This document shows, piece by piece, positions 43,799-53,371 of a stretch of 64,000 nt of DNA (positions are counted from its first letter, which is position 1; each line of letters starts with the position of its first letter). Source of the stretch: Cellulomonas sp. JZ18 (lineage in GTDB: Bacteria; Actinomycetota; Actinomycetes; Actinomycetales; Cellulomonadaceae). Location: the NCBI RefSeq assembly GCF_009720485.1, contig NZ_CP045245.1, forward strand, positions 1,612,001-1,676,000, in the 5' to 3' direction. The notes beneath the pieces are model-generated. The model was not told the DNA's origin. It made no database searches and saw only the letters and a list, made by a program, of their open reading frames with translations. A program made the position numbers and the translations under genes.

Positions 43799-44671
43799 GT
43801 GCACCCGGATTCCCCCCGCCGCGCCCGGCGCGTGACCGCGGCCCTGCTGGCCTCGGCCCTCGTGCTGGTGCTCAGCGGCTGCTCCGAGACGGTCCAGCGT
43901 GGCTGGCTCCCCGGCGACTCCGACCAGGAGGTCACCGACCAGACCGGTCGTGTCGTCCAGCTCTGGGTCGGCTCCTGGATCGCCGCGCTGATCGTCGGCA
44001 TCATCACCTGGGGCCTGATCCTCTGGTGCGTCGCCGTCTACCGGAAGCGCAAGGACGACGACACCCTGCCCGTGCAGCTGCGCTACCACGTGCCGCTCGA
44101 GGTCATGTACGTCCTGCTCCCGATCGTCATGATCGGCGTGCTCTTCTACTACACGAACCGCGACACGATGGCGATGCAGGACACGTCCGCCGAGCCGGAC
44201 GTGAACATCCAGGTCATCGGCAAGCAGTGGAGCTGGGACTTCAACTACCTCGACGACGACGTCTACGAGACCGGTCAGCACGCACGCGCCGTCGGCGAGG
44301 ACCCCGAGACCCTCGACCGTCAGGTCACGCTCTACCTGCCGGTCGACCAGCGCGTCGAGTTCATCGTCGAGTCGCGCGACGTCAACCACTCGTTCTGGAT
44401 CCCCGAGTTCCTCTACAAGATGGACATGATCCCGGGCGTCACGAACACGTTCCAGGTGACCCCGACACGTGAGGGCTTCTACCGCGGCAAGTGCGCGGAG
44501 CTCTGCGGTGAGGAGCACTCCTCGATGCTCTTCAACGTCGCGGTCGTCTCGCAGGAGGAGTACGACGCCCACATGGACGAGCTCCGCGAGAAGGGCCAGA
44601 CCGGTGCGCTGAGCCTCGAGTACAGCCGTCAGCAGAACCTCAACGAGGTCGCGGGGGAGGACGAGAACTGA
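43799..44671 (+). CDS. ctaC: Cytochrome c oxidase subunit II
   Basis: Carries the CuA centre that accepts electrons from the bc1 complex's cytochrome cc. The 290-residue protein has a lipoprotein signal peptide ending L-S-G-C with lipid-modified Cys28. Two membrane helices follow ([39 protein letters not shown]). The cupredoxin domain has [29 protein letters not shown] and the CuA ligands in [15 protein letters not shown]. It starts with GTG after GGAAGG. The TGA overlaps the ATG of ctaD by one base. It is the first gene of ctaC-ctaD-ctaF. Confidence 0.96.
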   Translation: MHPDSPRRARRVTAALLASALVLVLSGCSETVQRGWLPGDSDQEVTDQTGRVVQLWVGSWIAALIVGIITWGLILWCVAVYRKRKDDDTLPVQLRYHVPLEVMYVLLPIVMIGVLFYYTNRDTMAMQDTSAEPDVNIQVIGKQWSWDFNYLDDDVYETGQHARAVGEDPETLDRQVTLYLPVDQRVEFIVESRDVNHSFWIPEFLYKMDMIPGVTNTFQVTPTREGFYRGKCAELCGEEHSSMLFNVAVVSQEEYDAHMDELREKGQTGALSLEYSRQQNLNEVAGEDEN

Positions 44672-46491
44672 TGGTCGCCCAGGCAGAGCGGATCCCGGGT
44701 CTGGCGCCGCGCCGTCAGACGCTCGGCCGCACGGTCGTCCGGTGGATCACCTCCACCGACCACAAGACGATCGGCTACATGTACCTGATCACGTCGTTCG
44801 TGTGGTTCGCGATCGGCGGGATCCTGGCGCTGCTCATCCGCGCCGAGCTGTTCACGCCGGGCATGGACCTGTTCCAGTCCAAGGAGCAGTACAACCAGGC
44901 GTTCACGATGCACGGCACGATCATGCTGCTGCTGTTCGCGACGCCCCTGTTCGCCGGCTTCGCCAACATCGTCATGCCGCTGCAGATCGGTGCGCCCGAC
45001 GTGGCGTTCCCGCGGCTCAACATGTTCGCGTACTGGCTGTACCTCTTCGGCGGCCTCATCGCCGCCGGCGGCTTCCTCACCCCGCAGGGTGCGGCGTCGT
45101 TCGGGTGGTTCGCCTACACGCCGCTCTCGAGCACGGTGTACTCACCGGGCGTCGGGGGCGACCTCTGGGTGTTCGGCCTCGCGCTGACCGGTTTCGGCAC
45201 GATCCTCGGTGCCGTCAACTTCATCACCACGATCGTCACGATGCGCGCGCCCGGCATGACGATGTTCCGGATGCCGATCTTCACCTGGAACATCCTCATC
45301 ACGTCGCTGCTCGTGCTGATGGCGTTCCCGCCGCTGGCCGCCGCGCTGTTCGCGCTCGGTGCGGACCGGCGCCTCGACGCGCAGATCTTCAACCCGGAGA
45401 ACGGTGGCGCCCTGCTGTGGCAGCACCTGTTCTGGTTCTTCGGGCACCCCGAGGTGTACATCATCGCGCTGCCGTTCTTCGGCATCGTGACCGAGATCCT
45501 GCCGGTGTTCAGCCGCAAGCCGATCTTCGGCTACAAGGGCCTCGTCTACGCGACCATCGCGATCGCGGCGCTGTCCGTCACGGTGTGGGCGCACCACATG
45601 TACGTCACGGGCTCGGTCCTGCTGCCGTTCTTCTCGTTCATGACGATGCTCATCGCGGTGCCGACCGGTGTGAAGTTCTTCAACTGGATCGGCACGATGT
45701 GGCGCGGCAAGCTCACGTTCGAGACGCCGATGCTGTGGTCGATCGGGTTCCTCGTCACGTTCCTCTTCGGCGGTCTGACCGGGATCATCCTGTCCAGCCC
45801 GGCGCTCGACTTCCACCTGTCCGACACCTACTTCGTGGTGGCGCACTTCCACTACGTGGTGTTCGGGACGGTCGTCTTCGCGATGTTCGCCGGCTTCTAC
45901 TTCTGGTGGCCGAAGTTCACCGGGCGGATGCTCGACGAGCGCCTGGGCAAGATCCACTTCTGGCTGCTGTTCATCGGCTTCCACATGACCTTCCTGGTCC
46001 AGCACTGGCTGGGTGTGGTCGGCATGCCGCGCCGGTACGCGGACTACTCGCCGGCGGACGGCTTCACGTGGATGAACCAGCTGTCGACGGTGGGCTCGGT
46101 GATCCTCGCGGCCTCGACGCTGCCGTTCCTCTGGAACGTGTACGTGACGTGGCGTCGCGCGCCGCTCGTGGCCGTCGACGACCCGTGGGGCTACGGGGGC
46201 TCCCTCGAGTGGGCCACCAGCTGCCCGCCCCCGCGGCACAACTTCACGTCCCTGCCGCGCATCCGCTCCGAGCGCCCGGCGTTCGACCTGCACCACCCCG
46301 AGGTGGCTGCGATGGACCAGGTCGAGCCGGCCGATCCCGGGCCGCTCGACTGGACGTCGGAGCGCACGGGGCAGCGTGAGCAGGCGGAGCAGCGGGTCGC
46401 CAGCGGCAGCGGCGAGGAGCAGAAGTCCTCGGCCACGGTCGTCGAGGACAGCATCGAGGACGTGCAGGACCGGCAGGAGGACGAGCGATGA
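44671..46491 (+). CDS. ctaD: Cytochrome c oxidase subunit I
   Basis: The catalytic subunit of the aa3 oxidase, with about twelve helices, 606 residues. Heme a and a3-CuB ligands are visible: [18 protein letters not shown] (heme a His), [27 protein letters not shown], which includes the His-Tyr crosslink partners and the K-channel Glu, and [10 protein letters not shown] (CuB His-His). [15 protein letters not shown] supplies the heme a3 and heme a histidines. Length and motifs are normal, with an acidic C-terminal tail. It starts one base before the end of ctaC and ends in an ATGA overlap with ctaF. Confidence 0.97.
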   Translation: MVAQAERIPGLAPRRQTLGRTVVRWITSTDHKTIGYMYLITSFVWFAIGGILALLIRAELFTPGMDLFQSKEQYNQAFTMHGTIMLLLFATPLFAGFANIVMPLQIGAPDVAFPRLNMFAYWLYLFGGLIAAGGFLTPQGAASFGWFAYTPLSSTVYSPGVGGDLWVFGLALTGFGTILGAVNFITTIVTMRAPGMTMFRMPIFTWNILITSLLVLMAFPPLAAALFALGADRRLDAQIFNPENGGALLWQHLFWFFGHPEVYIIALPFFGIVTEILPVFSRKPIFGYKGLVYATIAIAALSVTVWAHHMYVTGSVLLPFFSFMTMLIAVPTGVKFFNWIGTMWRGKLTFETPMLWSIGFLVTFLFGGLTGIILSSPALDFHLSDTYFVVAHFHYVVFGTVVFAMFAGFYFWWPKFTGRMLDERLGKIHFWLLFIGFHMTFLVQHWLGVVGMPRRYADYSPADGFTWMNQLSTVGSVILAASTLPFLWNVYVTWRRAPLVAVDDPWGYGGSLEWATSCPPPRHNFTSLPRIRSERPAFDLHHPEVAAMDQVEPADPGPLDWTSERTGQREQAEQRVASGSGEEQKSSATVVEDSIEDVQDRQEDER

Positions 46492-46886
46492 AGTTCGAGG
46501 CGCGGCTCTTCCTCTACGGGATCATGTTCTTCATCCCGGTCGGCCTGATCTACGCGTTCTGGAGCGGCGGGGAGGCCGTCGGCACCGTCGGCATCCCGCT
46601 CGTGGGTGGGCTCGTCGGCATGATCGGCGGCTACTTCGCCCTGCTGGCGCGGCGCATCGACGCCCGTCCCGAGGACGACGAGCTGGGTGAGATCGAGCAG
46701 GGCGCCGGCAACCAGGGCGTGTTCAGCCCGTGGTCGTGGTGGCCCCTGGTGATCGGTCTCGCGGCCTCGGTCGCGTTCCTCTCGATGGCGGTCGGCTGGT
46801 GGCTCATGGCCCCGGCCCTGCTGCTCGGGGCGATCGGCCTCGTCGGCTGGGTGTTCGAGTTCTCGCGGGGGCAGCACGCCCACTGA
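46488..46886 (+). CDS. ctaF: Cytochrome c oxidase subunit IV, actinobacterial type
   Basis: A 132-residue structural subunit found only in actinobacterial aa3 oxidases. It opens [49 protein letters not shown] (two helices). A loop with [15 protein letters not shown] follows, then two more helices ([40 protein letters not shown]). The motif and size match CtaF (Rv2199c in M. tuberculosis). The ATG overlaps the ctaD stop (ATGA). A strong hairpin follows 22 bases later. Confidence 0.94.
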   Translation: MKFEARLFLYGIMFFIPVGLIYAFWSGGEAVGTVGIPLVGGLVGMIGGYFALLARRIDARPEDDELGEIEQGAGNQGVFSPWSWWPLVIGLAASVAFLSMAVGWWLMAPALLLGAIGLVGWVFEFSRGQHAH

Positions 46887-46908
46887 GGCATCAGCGGCAC
46901 GCACGCGG

Positions 46909-46942
46909 ACGGCCCGTCACGACTCGTCGTGGCGGGCCGTCG
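46909..46942 (+). terminator. Hairpin terminator of ctaCDF
   Basis: A 16-bp stem with one G-T pair (46909-46924 with 46927-46942) and a two-base loop is followed shortly by TTT. This is the most typical intrinsic terminator in the window. Confidence 0.75.
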
Positions 46943-47017
46943 CCGTCTTTCGCTACGCACTGTGGGGCGTTCGTCACCACGTCGCGGTGATGCATCCCGG
47001 TACGGCAGGGTGGGGGC

Positions 47018-47518
47018 GTGCCCGGCTCGTCGCCCCCGTGGTCCGTCCGTCGCGCGTCCCCGGACGACGCCGCCGCCTGTGCGGCCGTCCACCACGCGTC
47101 GTGGGTGGAGACGTACGCGACGCTGCTGCCGGCCGGCCACTGGCGGTCGGACACGCAGGAGCGCCGCACGGCGACCTGGCGTCGCTGGCTCGCAGGCGAC
47201 GGGGTCGTGCCCGTGGTGGAGTCGGGGGCCCGGATCGTCGGGCTCGCCTTCGCGGCCGCGAGCCGGCACGTGGGGGAGCACCAGCCGGTGCGGGTCCGGG
47301 AGGTGTACCTCCTGTACGTCCTCGCGTCGTACCACGGGACCGGCGCGGGTCAGGCACTGCTGGACGTGGTCGTCCCGCCGCACGAGCCCGGCCAGCTGTG
47401 GGTCGCCGAGAGCAACCCCCGGGCGCGGCGCTTCTACGAGCGCAACGGGTTCGTCCCCGACGGGGCCCGGACCGTCGACGAGCAGCTCGGCCTCGCCGTC
47501 GTGCGGCACGTCCGGTGA
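47018..47518 (+). CDS. GNAT-family N-acetyltransferase
   Basis: A 166-residue acetyl-CoA-dependent transferase. [33 protein letters not shown] starts the fold, followed by [23 protein letters not shown], whose Y-H-G-T-G-A-G segment is the pyrophosphate-binding loop. [22 protein letters not shown] is the typical final strand-helix. The acceptor substrate is unknown. It is cytosolic and starts with GTG. It is convergent with sodA and independent of the oxidase operon behind its terminator. Confidence 0.88.
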   Translation: MPGSSPPWSVRRASPDDAAACAAVHHASWVETYATLLPAGHWRSDTQERRTATWRRWLAGDGVVPVVESGARIVGLAFAAASRHVGEHQPVRVREVYLLYVLASYHGTGAGQALLDVVVPPHEPGQLWVAESNPRARRFYERNGFVPDGARTVDEQLGLAVVRHVR

Positions 47519-47590
47519 GGACGGTGGCGACGGCGCGAGGGGTGCGTCGTCACCGACGCGTCGAGCGCGCGGACCGGGCGTAGGAACGGC

Positions 47591-47624
47591 GACGGCCGCG
47601 CCCCACCGAGGGGACGCGGCCGTC
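47591..47624. terminator. Hairpin between the GNAT gene and sodA
   Basis: GACGGCCGCG (47591-47600) pairs with CGCGGCCGTC (47615-47624); a further CCC/GGG pairing can extend the stem. It lies between convergent genes. Confidence 0.65.
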
Positions 47625-47641
47625 GTGCGACTGCGGTCGGC

Positions 47642-48270
47642 TCAGACCGTCGGGACGATGAGCCCGGCCGTCTGCGAGCGGGCGCGCGTGAAGCGCTGCT
47701 CCGCGTCCGCCCAGTTGACGACGTTCCACCACGCCTTGACGTAGTCCGCCTTGACGTTGACGTAGTCGAGGTAGAACGCGTGCTCCCACATGTCCAGCAT
47801 GACGACGGGGACGACGCCGAGCGGGAAGTTGCTCTGCTGGTCGTAGAGCTGGAAGATCGCGAGCTTCTGGCCCACCGAGTCCCACGCGAGGACGGACCAG
47901 CCCGAGCCCTGGATACCCACGGCGTTGGCCGCGAAGTGCTTCTGGAAGGCGTCGAACGAGCCGAAGAACTCGTCGATGGCCGCGGCCAGCTCGCCCGTCG
48001 GACGGTCGCCGCCCTCGGGGAGAGGTTCTGCCAGAAGACGGAGTGGTTGACGTGCCCGCCGAGGTTGAAGGCGAGGTTCTTCTCGTGCAGGTTCACCGCG
48101 GCCAGGTCGTCGGCCTCGCGCGCCGCAGCGAGCTTCTCCAGCGCCGTGTTGGCGCCGGCGACGTAGGTGGCGTGGTGCTTGTCGTGGTGCAGCTCCATGA
48201 TCCGGCCGGAGATGTGCGGCTCGAGCGCCGCGTAGTCGTAGGGCAGGTCCGGAAGCGTGTAGTCAGCCAT
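47642..48270 (-). CDS. sodA: Superoxide dismutase, Mn/Fe type (single frameshift in this sequence)
   Basis: Converts superoxide to hydrogen peroxide and oxygen; 209 residues once repaired. The first part reads [34 protein letters not shown] (metal His) and [16 protein letters not shown] (second His). The frame then breaks at the run 48017-48020 (CCCC on the coding strand), where one more base restores [14 protein letters not shown]. The rest includes [42 protein letters not shown] with the D-x-W-E-H metal ligands, and WWNVVNW. Such a conserved gene is unlikely to be a real pseudogene. It is downstream of qcrB on the same strand behind a strong hairpin. Confidence 0.93.
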
Positions 48271-48326
48271 CTGTTGCCTTCCTGCGTCGGGCCGCAGCCG
48301 CGTGCTGCGGCGTCCTGGTATGCCGA

Positions 48327-48362
48327 CGCGGTGCCCTCCCACCGGAGCGGGAGGACACCGCG
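48327..48362 (-). terminator. Hairpin terminator of the qcrCAB unit
   Basis: A 14-bp stem with one mismatch (48327-48340 with 48349-48362) lies 37 bases past the qcrB stop and separates it from sodA. Confidence 0.7.
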
Positions 48363-48398
48363 TGCGACATGTCCGACCTGGTCAACGGTCGCGCGGGG

Positions 48399-50174
48399 TC
48401 ACTTCTTCCGCGCGTCGTCGCCCGTCTCGTCCACCGGCGCGACCAGGCGCGTACCGCCACCGGTCGGGGCCGGCTCCCCGGCGGGTGCCGCGGCACCCAC
48501 CTGGGCGTGCTCCTGGTGCACCGAGCCGAGGGAGTCGTGGTTGCCGCCGTGGGCGTGCGCCGCCTCCAGCTCGGCCGGCGTCACCGGCTCCACGCGGTCC
48601 TCGTAGAACATCCGCGAGATCCGCTGCCGCATGCGGTCCTTGCGGTAACCGGGCCGGCGCACACCGCGCGAGTCCTCCGCCGGCTCGATCTCCAGCGGAC
48701 GCACCGGGTCGTGCTGGACCCGCAGCCACCGCTCGTGCGCGTCGAGGGGCTTGTGCACCTCGATGTACTCGCCGGACGCGAAGCGCACGATCTGACCGGT
48801 CTCGTGCCCGTGCAGCACGAGCTCGCGGTCCTTGCGCTGCAGCGCGAGGCAGATGCGCTTCGTGATGACGAACGTCGCCCACGGACCCACGAAGAACAGG
48901 ATCCGGAACACCCACGTGATGTCGTTGATCGACAGGTGGAAGTGCGTGGCGATGAGGTCGTTCGACCCGGCGAGCACCAGGATGAAGAACGCCATGAGCA
49001 GCGCGGAGCCGAACGCGGTGCGGAACGGCCGGTTGCGCGGACGGTCCAGCACGTGGTGCTCACGCTTGTCGCCGGTCGCCCACGCCTCGACGAACGGGTA
49101 GAGCGCCAGCAGCATGAACAGCACGCCGGGCACGACCACCGCGGGCACGAGCACGTTGAGCGAGACGGTGAACCCGTTGTCGCCCCCGATGACGAACTCC
49201 GTGCCGCCGCCGGGCATGAGACGCAGCGATCCCTCGAGGAAGAGCATGTACCAGTCCGGCTGGGCGCCGGCGGACACGGGGGAGGGGTCGTACGGCCCGT
49301 AGTTCCAGACCGGGTTGATCGACATCGTGGCGCCCATGAGCGCGATCACGCCGAACACGATGAAGAAGTAGCCGCCGGCCTTCGCGACGTAGATCGGGAA
49401 CAGCGGGTACCCGACGACGTTCGCGTTCGTGCGCCCCGAGCCCGGGTACTGCGTGTGCTTGTGCAGCACCACGAAGAACAGGTGCAGGGCGATGAGCGCG
49501 AGGATCAGGCCGGGCACGAGCAGGATGTGCACGGTGAACAGGCGCGGGATGATGTCGTGGCCCGGGAACTCGCCGCCGAAGATGAAGTACGACAGGTAGC
49601 TGCCGATGATCGGGATCGAGCGGACGACGCCGTCGGTGATGCGCAGGCCGTTGCCGGAGAGCACGTCGTCCGGGAGCGAGTAGCCCGAGAAGCCGGCGGC
49701 GAGGCTGAGGATCAGGAGGATGAACCCGACCAGCCAGTTGATCTCGCGCGGCTTGCGGAACGCGCCCGTGAAGAACACGCGCATCATGTGCGTCACGATC
49801 GACGCGACGAAGATCAGGGCCGCCCAGTGGTGGATCTGCCGCATGAGCAGACCGCCGCTGACCTCGAAGGAGAGCCGCAGCGTGGAGGCGAAGGCCTCCG
49901 ACATCTCGACGCCGTCCAGCGCCGGCCACGGGCCGTGGTAGTGCACCTCGGTCATGCTCGGGACGAAGAACATCGTCAGGAACACGCCCGAGATGAGCAG
50001 CGTGATGAAGCTGTACAGGGCGATCTCGCCCAGCAGGAACGACCAGTGGTCGGGGAAGATCTTGCGCGCGAACTCCTTGACCGCGGTGCCGATGCCGGTC
50101 CGCTGGTCCAGGTAGTCCGCGGTCCCTGCGGCGGCGCGGGCGCCGCGCGAGGGCGCGGTGGTGGTGGTGCTCAT
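48399..50174 (-). CDS. qcrB: Cytochrome bc1 complex cytochrome b subunit
   Basis: Oxidises menaquinol and carries hemes bL and bH. The 591-residue protein has the actinobacterial layout. The N-terminal helices carry GLLMRQIHHWAALIFVASIVTHMMRVF (heme His pair), GFSGYSLPDDVLSGNGLRI and IPRLFTVHILLVPGLILALIALHLFFVVLHKH (second pair). The Qo-site motif is PDWYMLFLEGSLRLMP (PDWY in place of PEWY). A long C-terminal extension, rich in charge and histidine, is typical of the group. The ATG overlaps the qcrA stop (ATGA, 50171-50174). Confidence 0.96.
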   Translation of the reverse strand: MSTTTTAPSRGARAAAGTADYLDQRTGIGTAVKEFARKIFPDHWSFLLGEIALYSFITLLISGVFLTMFFVPSMTEVHYHGPWPALDGVEMSEAFASTLRLSFEVSGGLLMRQIHHWAALIFVASIVTHMMRVFFTGAFRKPREINWLVGFILLILSLAAGFSGYSLPDDVLSGNGLRITDGVVRSIPIIGSYLSYFIFGGEFPGHDIIPRLFTVHILLVPGLILALIALHLFFVVLHKHTQYPGSGRTNANVVGYPLFPIYVAKAGGYFFIVFGVIALMGATMSINPVWNYGPYDPSPVSAGAQPDWYMLFLEGSLRLMPGGGTEFVIGGDNGFTVSLNVLVPAVVVPGVLFMLLALYPFVEAWATGDKREHHVLDRPRNRPFRTAFGSALLMAFFILVLAGSNDLIATHFHLSINDITWVFRILFFVGPWATFVITKRICLALQRKDRELVLHGHETGQIVRFASGEYIEVHKPLDAHERWLRVQHDPVRPLEIEPAEDSRGVRRPGYRKDRMRQRISRMFYEDRVEPVTPAELEAAHAHGGNHDSLGSVHQEHAQVGAAAPAGEPAPTGGGTRLVAPVDETGDDARKK

Positions 50175-51232
50175 CGCAGTCGCTCCCAGAAGCTCGGACC
50201 GACGGGCTCGTGGAAGTCGCTCTGCGCGACCAGGTAGCCCTCGTCGTCGACGGTGATCGGCAGCTGAGGCAGCGGCCGCGAGGCGGGGCCGAAGACGACC
50301 TTGCAGGCGTCGGCCACGTCGAACGTGCTCTGGTGGCACGGGCACAGCAGGTGGTGGGTCTGCTGCTCGTAGAGGGCGACGGGGCACCCCACGTGGGTGC
50401 ACACCTTCGAGTAGGCGACGATGCCGTCGTACGACCAGCCCTCGCCCTGCTCGGAGACGATGTCGCGCGGGTCGAGACGGATCAGCAGGACGATGGCCTT
50501 GGCCTTCTCGTCCAGCGGCGCCTCGGCCTCGTCGAGGTCCTCGGGGATGACGTGCACGACGGAGCCGATGGTCACGTCGGAGGCCTTGATCGGCTCGCCC
50601 GTCGGGTCGAGCACGAGCTTCTTGCCGCGCGCCCAGAGGGTCCGCTTGAACTTGTTGATGTTCCAGTCCTCGCCGATCTCGCCGATGAGCGGGAGGGCGA
50701 TCGTGAGCGGGAACAGCGCGAGCGAGGAGACGAGCGCGCCCTTGAGCACGCCGCGGCGGCCGATCGCGGAGTCCTCGGCACCGTCCTTCAGCGCCTGCAC
50801 GGCCTCGGCACGGACGGTGTCCGTGCTGCGCTGGGCGTGCCGGTGCTCGAACTTCTCGTGGTCGTTCATGAGCGTCTTCGCCCAGTGGACGGCCGCGAGG
50901 CCGATGCCGAGGAGGGCGAAGGCGAGGCCGAGCCCGAGCGCGAGGTTCGAGACCCGCATCGAGTCCACCGTCTCGCCCGGACGCAGCGCGAAGTACGCGA
51001 CGATGAAGCCGATCGTGCCCAGGATCGAGATCGTGAACAGCGCGACGACCTGGCGCTCGGACTTCTTGTTCGCCGCCGGGTCGACGTCGCCCTTGCGCGG
51101 GCGGTGCGGGCCGAACCCGGGGTTCTCGAACTTCTCCGGCGTCGCGTCGCCCTCGCGCAGGACGAGGTCCGAGCCCGCGAAGTCGGCGGCGTCGTGCCCG
51201 CCGTCGTGGCCGTGACCGTGGGGGGTGCTCAC
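50171..51232 (-). CDS. qcrA: Cytochrome bc1 complex Rieske iron-sulfur subunit
   Basis: Passes electrons from quinol to cytochrome cc. The 353-residue protein has a His/Asp-rich start, then three N-terminal helices (about 60-80, 90-115 and 165-190), the actinobacterial form. The C-terminal Rieske domain has CTHVGCPV (Cys278, His280) and CPCHQSTFD (Cys297, His300) as 2Fe-2S ligands. RRGVLKGALVSSLALF includes the twin-arginine-like segment that helps insert the last helix. GTG 51232 is preferred because it overlaps the qcrC stop in GTGA; an upstream in-frame start would intrude into qcrC. Confidence 0.95.
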   Translation of the reverse strand: MSTPHGHGHDGGHDAADFAGSDLVLREGDATPEKFENPGFGPHRPRKGDVDPAANKKSERQVVALFTISILGTIGFIVAYFALRPGETVDSMRVSNLALGLGLAFALLGIGLAAVHWAKTLMNDHEKFEHRHAQRSTDTVRAEAVQALKDGAEDSAIGRRGVLKGALVSSLALFPLTIALPLIGEIGEDWNINKFKRTLWARGKKLVLDPTGEPIKASDVTIGSVVHVIPEDLDEAEAPLDEKAKAIVLLIRLDPRDIVSEQGEGWSYDGIVAYSKVCTHVGCPVALYEQQTHHLLCPCHQSTFDVADACKVVFGPASRPLPQLPITVDDEGYLVAQSDFHEPVGPSFWERLR

Positions 51233-52014
51233 GAGGACCGTGCTCCAATCCAGACTGCTGCGCCGATGAGGAGGCCCATGCCGACCACCCAGGCCCACAG
51301 GCCCTCGCTGACCGGGCCGAGGCTGCCGAGGTCGATGCCGCCCGGGGAGCCGTCACCCTGCAGCTCGAGGAACGCGATGATGTCGCGCTTCTGGTCCGGC
51401 GTCAGCGTGGCGTCGTTGAAGACGGGCATCGACTGCGGGCCGGTGACCATGGCCTCGTAGACGTGCGTCGGGCTGGTCGCCCAGAGGTTCGGCGCGTACT
51501 TGCCCTGCGTCAGGGCGCCGCCGGCGCCGACGGCGTTGTGGCACATGGCGCAGTTCGTGCGGAACAGCGACTGGCCGCTCGCGGGGTCGCCCTGGGCGGG
51601 GTCGACCTGGTCCGCGGTGGGCACCGACGGGCCCGGGCCGAGCGAGGCCACGTAGGCGGCGAGGGCGGCGATCTGCTCCTCGTCGAACTGGACGGGCTTG
51701 GCCTGGACCTGCGGTCCGTTCATCTGCGCGGGCATGCGCCCGGTGCCGACCTGGAAGTCGACGGCGGCGGCACCGACGCCCACGAGGGACGGGTACTCGT
51801 CCGTGCCGGTCGCGTCCGGCCCGTGGCAGGTCGCGCAGTTGGCCTGGAACAGCTTCTCACCGAGCTCGACCTGGTCGGCCGTCGCGGCAGGGGCGGCGGC
51901 GTCTGCGGAGGTCGGCGCCAGCACGGCGTACAGCGCGCCGGTGAGCAGCAGCGCCAGCAGGAGCAGCACGGCCGGCGCCCGCCGGTCGTGCCTGCGGGCT
52001 GCGAGTGCCTTCAC
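51229..52014 (-). CDS. qcrC: Cytochrome bc1 complex di-heme cytochrome c subunit
   Basis: Hands electrons directly to the aa3 oxidase, replacing a soluble cytochrome c. The 261-residue protein has an N-terminal signal-anchor (VLLLLALLLTGALYAVLA). Two cytochrome c domains bear C-A-T-C-H (Cys60, Cys63, His64) and C-A-M-C-H (Cys155, Cys158, His159). A C-terminal membrane helix (GLWAWVVGMGLLIGAAVWIG) follows. GTG 52014 has GAGGA eight bases upstream. It leads qcrC-qcrA-qcrB and lies 68 bases after ctaE, so ctaE-qcrCAB is probably one transcript, as in other actinobacteria. Confidence 0.96.
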   Translation of the reverse strand: MKALAARRHDRRAPAVLLLLALLLTGALYAVLAPTSADAAAPAATADQVELGEKLFQANCATCHGPDATGTDEYPSLVGVGAAAVDFQVGTGRMPAQMNGPQVQAKPVQFDEEQIAALAAYVASLGPGPSVPTADQVDPAQGDPASGQSLFRTNCAMCHNAVGAGGALTQGKYAPNLWATSPTHVYEAMVTGPQSMPVFNDATLTPDQKRDIIAFLELQGDGSPGGIDLGSLGPVSEGLWAWVVGMGLLIGAAVWIGARSS

Positions 52015-52082
52015 GGATCGGTCCTCGTCTCGCTGTCGGGGATGTGCGGGTGGGGGCGGTGGCGGCGACGACGCCGCCGTCG

Positions 52083-52721
52083 TCATCGGACCAGGTAGAT
52101 GACCGCGAAGAGCGCGATCCAGACCACGTCGACGAAGTGCCAGTAGTAGGAGGTGACGATCGCCGTCGTCTCCTCGTGCTGCGTGAACCGCTTCGCGGTG
52201 AACGAGCGGCCGAGCAGGAACAGGAAGGCCAGCAGGCCGCCGACGACGTGCAGGCCGTGGAAGCCGGTCGTCATGTAGAAGACGGAGCCGTACGGCGAGG
52301 ACGAGATGGTCAGGCCCTCGTGGACGAGCTCGGCGTACTCGTAGATCTGCCCGCCGATGAAGATCGCGCCCATGACGTAGGTGAGCGTGATCCACTCGTT
52401 CATGCCCCAGCGCCAGAACTGGAGCAGCGAGCCGCTGCGCACGGGCTGCAGGCGCTCGGCGGCCCACACGCCCATCTGGCAGGTGACCGACGAGAGCACC
52501 AGGACGGTGGTGTTCGCGAGCGCGAAGGGCAGGTTCAGCTTCTCCGTCTGGAGCGCGAACTCCTCGGGAACCGCCTGCCGGATCGTGAAGTACATGGCGA
52601 AGAGCCCGGCGAAGAACATGAGCTCGCTGGCCAGCCACACGATGGTGCCGACCGACACCGGGTTCGGGCGGTTCACGGTCACATGGGGCGCGGGGCGCGA
52701 GGCAGCCGTTGCGGTCGACAC
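52083..52721 (-). CDS. ctaE: Cytochrome c oxidase subunit III
   Basis: A structural subunit of the aa3 oxidase, 212 residues with five helices. Motifs are [84 protein letters not shown] and [24 protein letters not shown]. The H-x-x-x-x-G and Y-W-H-F-V-D blocks are diagnostic. GTG 52721 lies six bases after CATAAT, supporting it over the in-frame ATG at 52748. The 227-bp region upstream, towards the receiver gene, contains no other gene that I see. Confidence 0.95.
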   Translation of the reverse strand: MSTATAASRPAPHVTVNRPNPVSVGTIVWLASELMFFAGLFAMYFTIRQAVPEEFALQTEKLNLPFALANTTVLVLSSVTCQMGVWAAERLQPVRSGSLLQFWRWGMNEWITLTYVMGAIFIGGQIYEYAELVHEGLTISSSPYGSVFYMTTGFHGLHVVGGLLAFLFLLGRSFTAKRFTQHEETTAIVTSYYWHFVDVVWIALFAVIYLVR

Positions 52722-52727
52722 GTCGCC

Positions 52728-52733
52728 ATTATG
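52728..52733 (-). promoter_or_regulatory. -10 box of ctaE-qcrCAB
   Basis: CATAAT on the minus strand, six bases before GTG 52721. It matches the sigma-70 consensus at five of six positions, unusually AT-rich for this sequence. Confidence 0.5.
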
Positions 52734-52948
52734 GCTGACGCCGCGCATGCGTGGGTCGTAGGGCCCGGGTGCGGCGGGTGGGTATATGTCACACCGTCAC
52801 CTCGTGCCGCTCCCGGTGGTCCGGCCGACGGCGTCCGCGGGCCCCGACGACGGGCTGCGGGCGGCGCGGCGGGCACCCTCCCCGCGCGCGGGGGTGGTCG
52901 TGCCAAGATCCTCCCGGAGCACGTCGACGAGGAGTGAGGGGCCGAGCC

Positions 52949-53371
52949 ATGAGCACCGCAGGGTCGGGGGACGTCGCGCGAGGGCCGCGCATCCTGCTGT
53001 ACAGCGACGACGTGGACGCGCGCGACCAGGTGCGCCTGGCCGTCGGCCGCCGGCTGGGCAGGGGCGAGCCCGACGTCGCGTGGGTGGAGGTCGCGACCGC
53101 GGCCGCCGCGATCACGGCGGCGGAGGCGGGCGGGCTCGACCTGCTCGTGCTCGACGGCGAGGCCGACAAGGTCGGCGGCATGGGCCTGTGCCGCCAGCTC
53201 AAGGACGAGGTGTACGACTGCCCCCCGGTGCTCGTGCTGACCGGGCGCCCCCAGGACGCCTGGCTCGCCTCCTGGTCGCAGGCGGACGCCGTCGTCAGCC
53301 GGCCGCTGGACCCCGTCGTGCTGCACGACGCCGTCGCGCGGCTCGTGCGTGAGCGCGCCGCCGCTCGATGA
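52949..53371 (+). CDS. Stand-alone receiver-like domain protein
   Basis: A 140-residue single-domain protein with the response-regulator fold and no output domain. Acidic residues Asp20-Asp21 (LLYSDD), the phospho-acceptor position Asp69 (LLVLDGE) and Thr98 (VLVLTGR) are in place. The invariant lysine is replaced by Arg118 (VVSRPLDP), so phosphorylation switching may be altered. No histidine kinase is nearby. GAGGGG precedes the ATG by seven bases. The stop overlaps the trpD start (ATGA, 53368-53371). Coupling to a biosynthetic gene is unexpected for a signalling protein. Confidence 0.75.
   Translation: MSTAGSGDVARGPRILLYSDDVDARDQVRLAVGRRLGRGEPDVAWVEVATAAAAITAAEAGGLDLLVLDGEADKVGGMGLCRQLKDEVYDCPPVLVLTGRPQDAWLASWSQADAVVSRPLDPVVLHDAVARLVRERAAAR

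Noticed and set aside
47642..48270. sodA, trpD and glk as true pseudogenes
   Set aside because: Conserved sequence continues intact on both sides of each break, and every break sits in a G/C run. Loss of several core genes in one strain is implausible.
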